DNA of 64,000 nucleotides from Seohaeicola sp024304985 (lineage in GTDB: Bacteria; Pseudomonadota; Alphaproteobacteria; Rhodobacterales; Rhodobacteraceae). The notes below the pieces were generated by a model. It worked only from the letters and a program-made list of their open reading frames with translations, was not told the DNA's origin and did not search any database. This document shows, piece after piece, positions 61,625 to 64,000 of the stretch. The position numbers and the translations under genes were made by a program. Each line of letters opens with the position of its first letter. The stretch's first letter is position 1. Location of the stretch: contig NZ_JARAMP010000003.1 in assembly GCF_028802875.1 (NCBI RefSeq), positions 1 through 64,000 of the forward strand, given 5' to 3'.

Positions 61625-62148
61625 GCTTCATTCGCCCCGAAGTCGCAACCCTCCTGCACCGCTGGCGCGGCGTGCTTCTCGGCGCCGCCGTCGCGCTTCT
61701 GGGCCTGTGGTGGGTCACCAGCAGCACGGGGCTTCTGGGCTGGATCGGCTGGCCGGTTCTGGCCGCCGGGCTGGCCTTGGCGTTTACCGGCTTGCAGCGC
61801 CTGCGCTTTGTCACCGGGCGTGGCGGGCCGGGTGTGGTCTCCATCACCGAAGGGCAGGTCGCCTATTTCGGCCCCCTCACCGGCGGCGTGGTGGCCCTGT
61901 CCGAACTGGACCGGCTTGAGATCGACCATAGCGGCCAGCCCGCGCATTGGCGGCTGCACCAGCCCGGACAACCGATGCTGGCCATCCCCCTCACCGCCGA
62001 GAATGCCGAGGCGCTTTTCGATATCTTCGCCGCCCTTCCGGGCCTCAGCACGGAAAGGCTTCTGTCCCAGATGCGGCCGCAGGGGGCGCACATCGCCGTG
62101 ATCTGGCATCGCGACGCACCGCCTGCGCGATTGACACTGCCGCGTTGA
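61621..62148 (+). CDS. small membrane protein of unknown function
   Basis: 175 residues with two N-terminal membrane segments (about 16-36 and 40-60) and a soluble C-terminal domain of about 110 residues. ATGA overlap with rsmE suggests co-expression. No motif recognised. It lies between rsmE and gshA, where many Rhodobacteraceae carry a similar short membrane protein. Confidence 0.7.
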   Translation: MSFIRPEVATLLHRWRGVLLGAAVALLGLWWVTSSTGLLGWIGWPVLAAGLALAFTGLQRLRFVTGRGGPGVVSITEGQVAYFGPLTGGVVALSELDRLEIDHSGQPAHWRLHQPGQPMLAIPLTAENAEALFDIFAALPGLSTERLLSQMRPQGAHIAVIWHRDAPPARLTLPR

Positions 62149-62200
62149 CGCGGCACTCCTGCCCACTGAACACACGCGCAAAGAACTCGGAGAGCCCAGC

Positions 62201-63571
62201 ATGTCCATCCCTCAATCCGGCGGCGGGCCGATCGAGCACCCTTCCCAACTGGTCGAGTACCTGGCGTCGGGCTGCAAACCCAAAGAGGATTGGCGCATCG
62301 GGACCGAGCACGAGAAGTTCGGTTATTGCAAGGATACGCTGCAACCCATCCCCTATGACGGCCCCCGCTCGGTGCTGGCGGTCCTCACAGGCCTGCGCGA
62401 CACCCATGGCTGGGCCCCTGTCGAAGAAGGCGGCAAGCTGATCGGTCTGGTCAAGGATGGCGCGAATGTCAGTCTTGAACCGGGCGGACAACTGGAACTG
62501 TCCGGTGCCGCCGTCCAGACAATCCACGAAACCTGCGACGAGGTGAACCAGCACCTGCGCGAGGTCAAGGACGTGGCCGACAAGGTCGGTGTCGGCTTCA
62601 TCGGTCTGGGGGCAGCCCCGATCTGGACCCATGACCAGATGCCCTTGATGCCCAAGGGCCGCTACCGCCTGATGGACAGCTACATGCAAAGCGTCGGCAC
62701 CAGCGGCCAGACGATGATGCGCCGCACCTGCACGGTGCAGGTGAACCTCGATTTCGCCTCCGAGGCGGATATGGTCCGGAAACTGCGCGTCGCCTTGGCG
62801 CTGCAACCAGTGGCCACGGCGCTGTTCGCCAATTCGCCTTTCTTCGAGGGCAAGCCCAACGGTCACAAAAGCTGGCGCGCCCGCGTATGGCGCCATCTTG
62901 ACCCGGCCCGCACGGGCATGCTGCCCTTCGTGTTCGAGGACGGGATGGGGTTCGAGCGCTATGCCGAATACGCGCTCGATGTGCCGATGTATTTCGTCTA
63001 CCGCGACGGCCAGTATATCAACGCGCTGGGCATGTCCTTCCGCGACTTCATGGCGGGCAAATTGCCGGCGCTTCCGGGTGAGACACCGACGCTCAGCGAT
63101 TGGGCCGACCATCTGACCACCGCCTTCCCCGAAGCGCGGATCAAGAAATACATGGAAATGCGCGGTGCCGATGGTGGCCCGTGGCGCAGGCTCTGCGCGC
63201 TGCCTGCCTTCTGGGTCGGGCTGATGTATGATCAATCCTCGCTCGATGCCGCTTGGGACATCGTCAAGGGCTGGGATGCCGACACCCGCGAAGGGCTGCG
63301 TGTCGCGGCCAGCGTCGATGGGCTTCAGGCCCGTGTGGGCGACATCCACATGCATGATCTGGCCCGCGATGTTCTGGCCCTGTCCGAAGCGGGTCTCAAG
63401 GCCCGCGCCCGCGCCGGTGCGGGTGGTCTCGTGCCCGACGAGACGCATTTCCTGAACGCGCTCAAGGATAGCATCGAGACGGGAAAGACCCCCGCCGACG
63501 AGCTGCTCGACAAGTATCACGGCGATTGGAACGGCGATCTCAGCCGCATCTATGCCGAATACAGCTACTGA
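62201..63571 (+). CDS. gshA: glutamate-cysteine ligase (plant/alphaproteobacterial type)
   Basis: 456 residues of the GCS2/EgtA-like class II ligase: IGTEHEKFGY (substrate/metal), LEPGGQLELSGA, MMRRTCTVQVNLDF, and RVWRHLDPARTGMLPFVF in pieces (RVWRHLDPARTG). It makes gamma-glutamylcysteine for glutathione. AACTCGGAGAG before the ATG at 62201 provides the ribosome site. Full length. Confidence 0.96.
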   Translation: MSIPQSGGGPIEHPSQLVEYLASGCKPKEDWRIGTEHEKFGYCKDTLQPIPYDGPRSVLAVLTGLRDTHGWAPVEEGGKLIGLVKDGANVSLEPGGQLELSGAAVQTIHETCDEVNQHLREVKDVADKVGVGFIGLGAAPIWTHDQMPLMPKGRYRLMDSYMQSVGTSGQTMMRRTCTVQVNLDFASEADMVRKLRVALALQPVATALFANSPFFEGKPNGHKSWRARVWRHLDPARTGMLPFVFEDGMGFERYAEYALDVPMYFVYRDGQYINALGMSFRDFMAGKLPALPGETPTLSDWADHLTTAFPEARIKKYMEMRGADGGPWRRLCALPAFWVGLMYDQSSLDAAWDIVKGWDADTREGLRVAASVDGLQARVGDIHMHDLARDVLALSEAGLKARARAGAGGLVPDETHFLNALKDSIETGKTPADELLDKYHGDWNGDLSRIYAEYSY

Positions 63572-63594
63572 CGGATCTGCCTTCCGATACGCGT

Positions 63595-63615
63595 CTTCTT
63601 GCCTCAAATATCCTC
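63595..63615 (+). repeat. short interspersed repeat, second family, copy B
   Basis: CTTCTTGCC, two variable bases, AAATATCC, one variable base, C. Three mismatches separate it from 37812-37832. It precedes the double hairpin below. Confidence 0.5.
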
Positions 63616-63623
63616 GGGGGGAA

Positions 63624-63662
63624 CGCCGAACGACGTTCGGCGTGGGGGGCAGACAGCCCCCC
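63624..63662. terminator. double hairpin between convergent gshA and plsY
   Basis: CGCCGAACG and CGTTCGGCG (63624-63642) form a nine-base-pair stem with a single-base loop, a true palindrome. GGGGGGC and GCCCCCC (63644-63662) follow with a five-base loop. Likely bidirectional terminator. Confidence 0.7.
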
Positions 63663-63676
63663 TTGACCCTTGCCTG

Positions 63677-64000
63677 TTATTTCTGCCCGATCTTGGGCTC
63701 GGTGCCTGCGCGCAGCCGCGCGATATTGGCGCGGTGACGCCAGAAGATCAGCAGGGTCAGAACCACACCCAGAAGCAGGGCCTGCCCATGGCCCAGCATC
63801 ACCAGCCACATGGTCGATACCGCGGCGGCCGCCAGTGCTGCCAGTGATGAGATACGGCTTGCCGCCGCCGCCACCAGCCATGTCAGGCAAACGGCCAGAC
63901 CCGCGGGCCAGGCCAGTGCCAGGATCACTCCGATGAACGTGGCCACGCCCTTGCCGCCCTGAAAGCGCAGCCAGACCGGATAGCAATGGCCGATCATGGC
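63677..64000 (-). CDS. plsY: acyl-phosphate:glycerol-3-phosphate acyltransferase PlsY, 3' part
   Basis: 108 codons of the C-terminal half, cut by the window edge. The phosphate-binding G-G-K-G-V-A-T motif and about four membrane segments identify PlsY (usual length near 200). It makes lysophosphatidic acid at the inner membrane. The upstream part, with the other two substrate motifs, is outside the window. Confidence 0.93.
   Translation of the reverse strand, partial: AMIGHCYPVWLRFQGGKGVATFIGVILALAWPAGLAVCLTWLVAAAASRISSLAALAAAAVSTMWLVMLGHGQALLLGVVLTLLIFWRHRANIARLRAGTEPKIGQK

Noticed and set aside
1..64000. CRISPR arrays, rRNA, tRNA or prophage genes
   Set aside because: No regularly spaced direct repeats, tRNA cloverleaf or ribosomal RNA blocks were seen on reading. 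The only tandem repeat is coding. Small RNAs cannot be excluded.

Overview
The window is about 64 kb of GC-rich chromosome from an alphaproteobacterium, most likely a Rhodobacteraceae (Roseobacter/Rhodobacter) member. The evidence is the dense TRAP and ABC uptake systems, an FdsGBA-type NAD-linked formate dehydrogenase, the SDR-uvrC-pgsA-moaD-moaE gene order and the short intergenic repeats typical of that family. No rRNA, tRNA or CRISPR array was recognised. Nearly all sequence is coding. Species and replicon cannot be named from the sequence alone.

Layout. 1-3.3 kb: the first codons of an IS110-family transposase (minus strand) abut a 5'-truncated TRAP binding-protein gene, followed by intact dctQ, dctM and an alpha/beta hydrolase. 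3.4-10 kb (minus): a polyamine-type ABC operon (potD-A-B-C), an aldehyde dehydrogenase and a LysR regulator. 10-14.6 kb (minus): a secreted HExxH protein, an OmpA-domain protein, a repeat-rich secreted protein behind a near-perfect stress-sigma promoter, and a ferric-reductase-like membrane protein. 14.6-30.7 kb: a peptide-uptake region with two complete Dpp/Opp-type transporters, an XRE-cupin regulator, an M24 and an M29 metallopeptidase, a GAF protein and a TylF-like methyltransferase. 30.8-37.8 kb (minus): fdsGBA-fdhD-fdsD with its LysR regulator and a clear LysR palindrome. 38-41.1 kb: a TakP-like TRAP system. 41.2-46 kb: an EamA exporter, a CoxG-like protein, a SppA-like protease, an unlisted 55-residue Cys4 protein, a Ca/Na antiporter and a pteridine-reductase-like SDR. 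46-52.7 kb: uvrC, an NMT1/Tau-type ABC transporter, pgsA, moaD, moaE and an SCP2 protein. 52.8-57.5 kb: the most unusual locus (below). 57.5-64 kb: a coiled-coil membrane protein, a BON/OmpA protein, ubiA, rsmE, gshA and the 3' part of plsY.

The candidate new system (52.8-57.5 kb) holds an ECF sigma factor with its membrane anti-sigma factor. Pointing away from them is a three-gene unit: a subtilisin-like protease, a 144-residue Gly/Ser-repeat protein and a protein fusing an HPr-kinase-like ATPase to a PqqD-like (RiPP recognition) domain. The protease and the repeat protein start with the same twin-arginine leader, each ending in A-x-A directly before SGGGSGGG. My inference is an exported Ser/Gly-rich polypeptide that is recognised through its leader by the PqqD domain, possibly phosphorylated on serine by the HprK-like domain, exported, and matured or degraded by the protease under sigma-factor control.

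Connections elsewhere: moaD and moaE serve molybdenum cofactor synthesis, which FdsA needs, and fdhD sulfurates that cofactor. The two peptide importers surround two intracellular metallopeptidases, suggesting peptide uptake and breakdown. The pot operon with its aldehyde dehydrogenase suggests polyamine uptake and oxidation.
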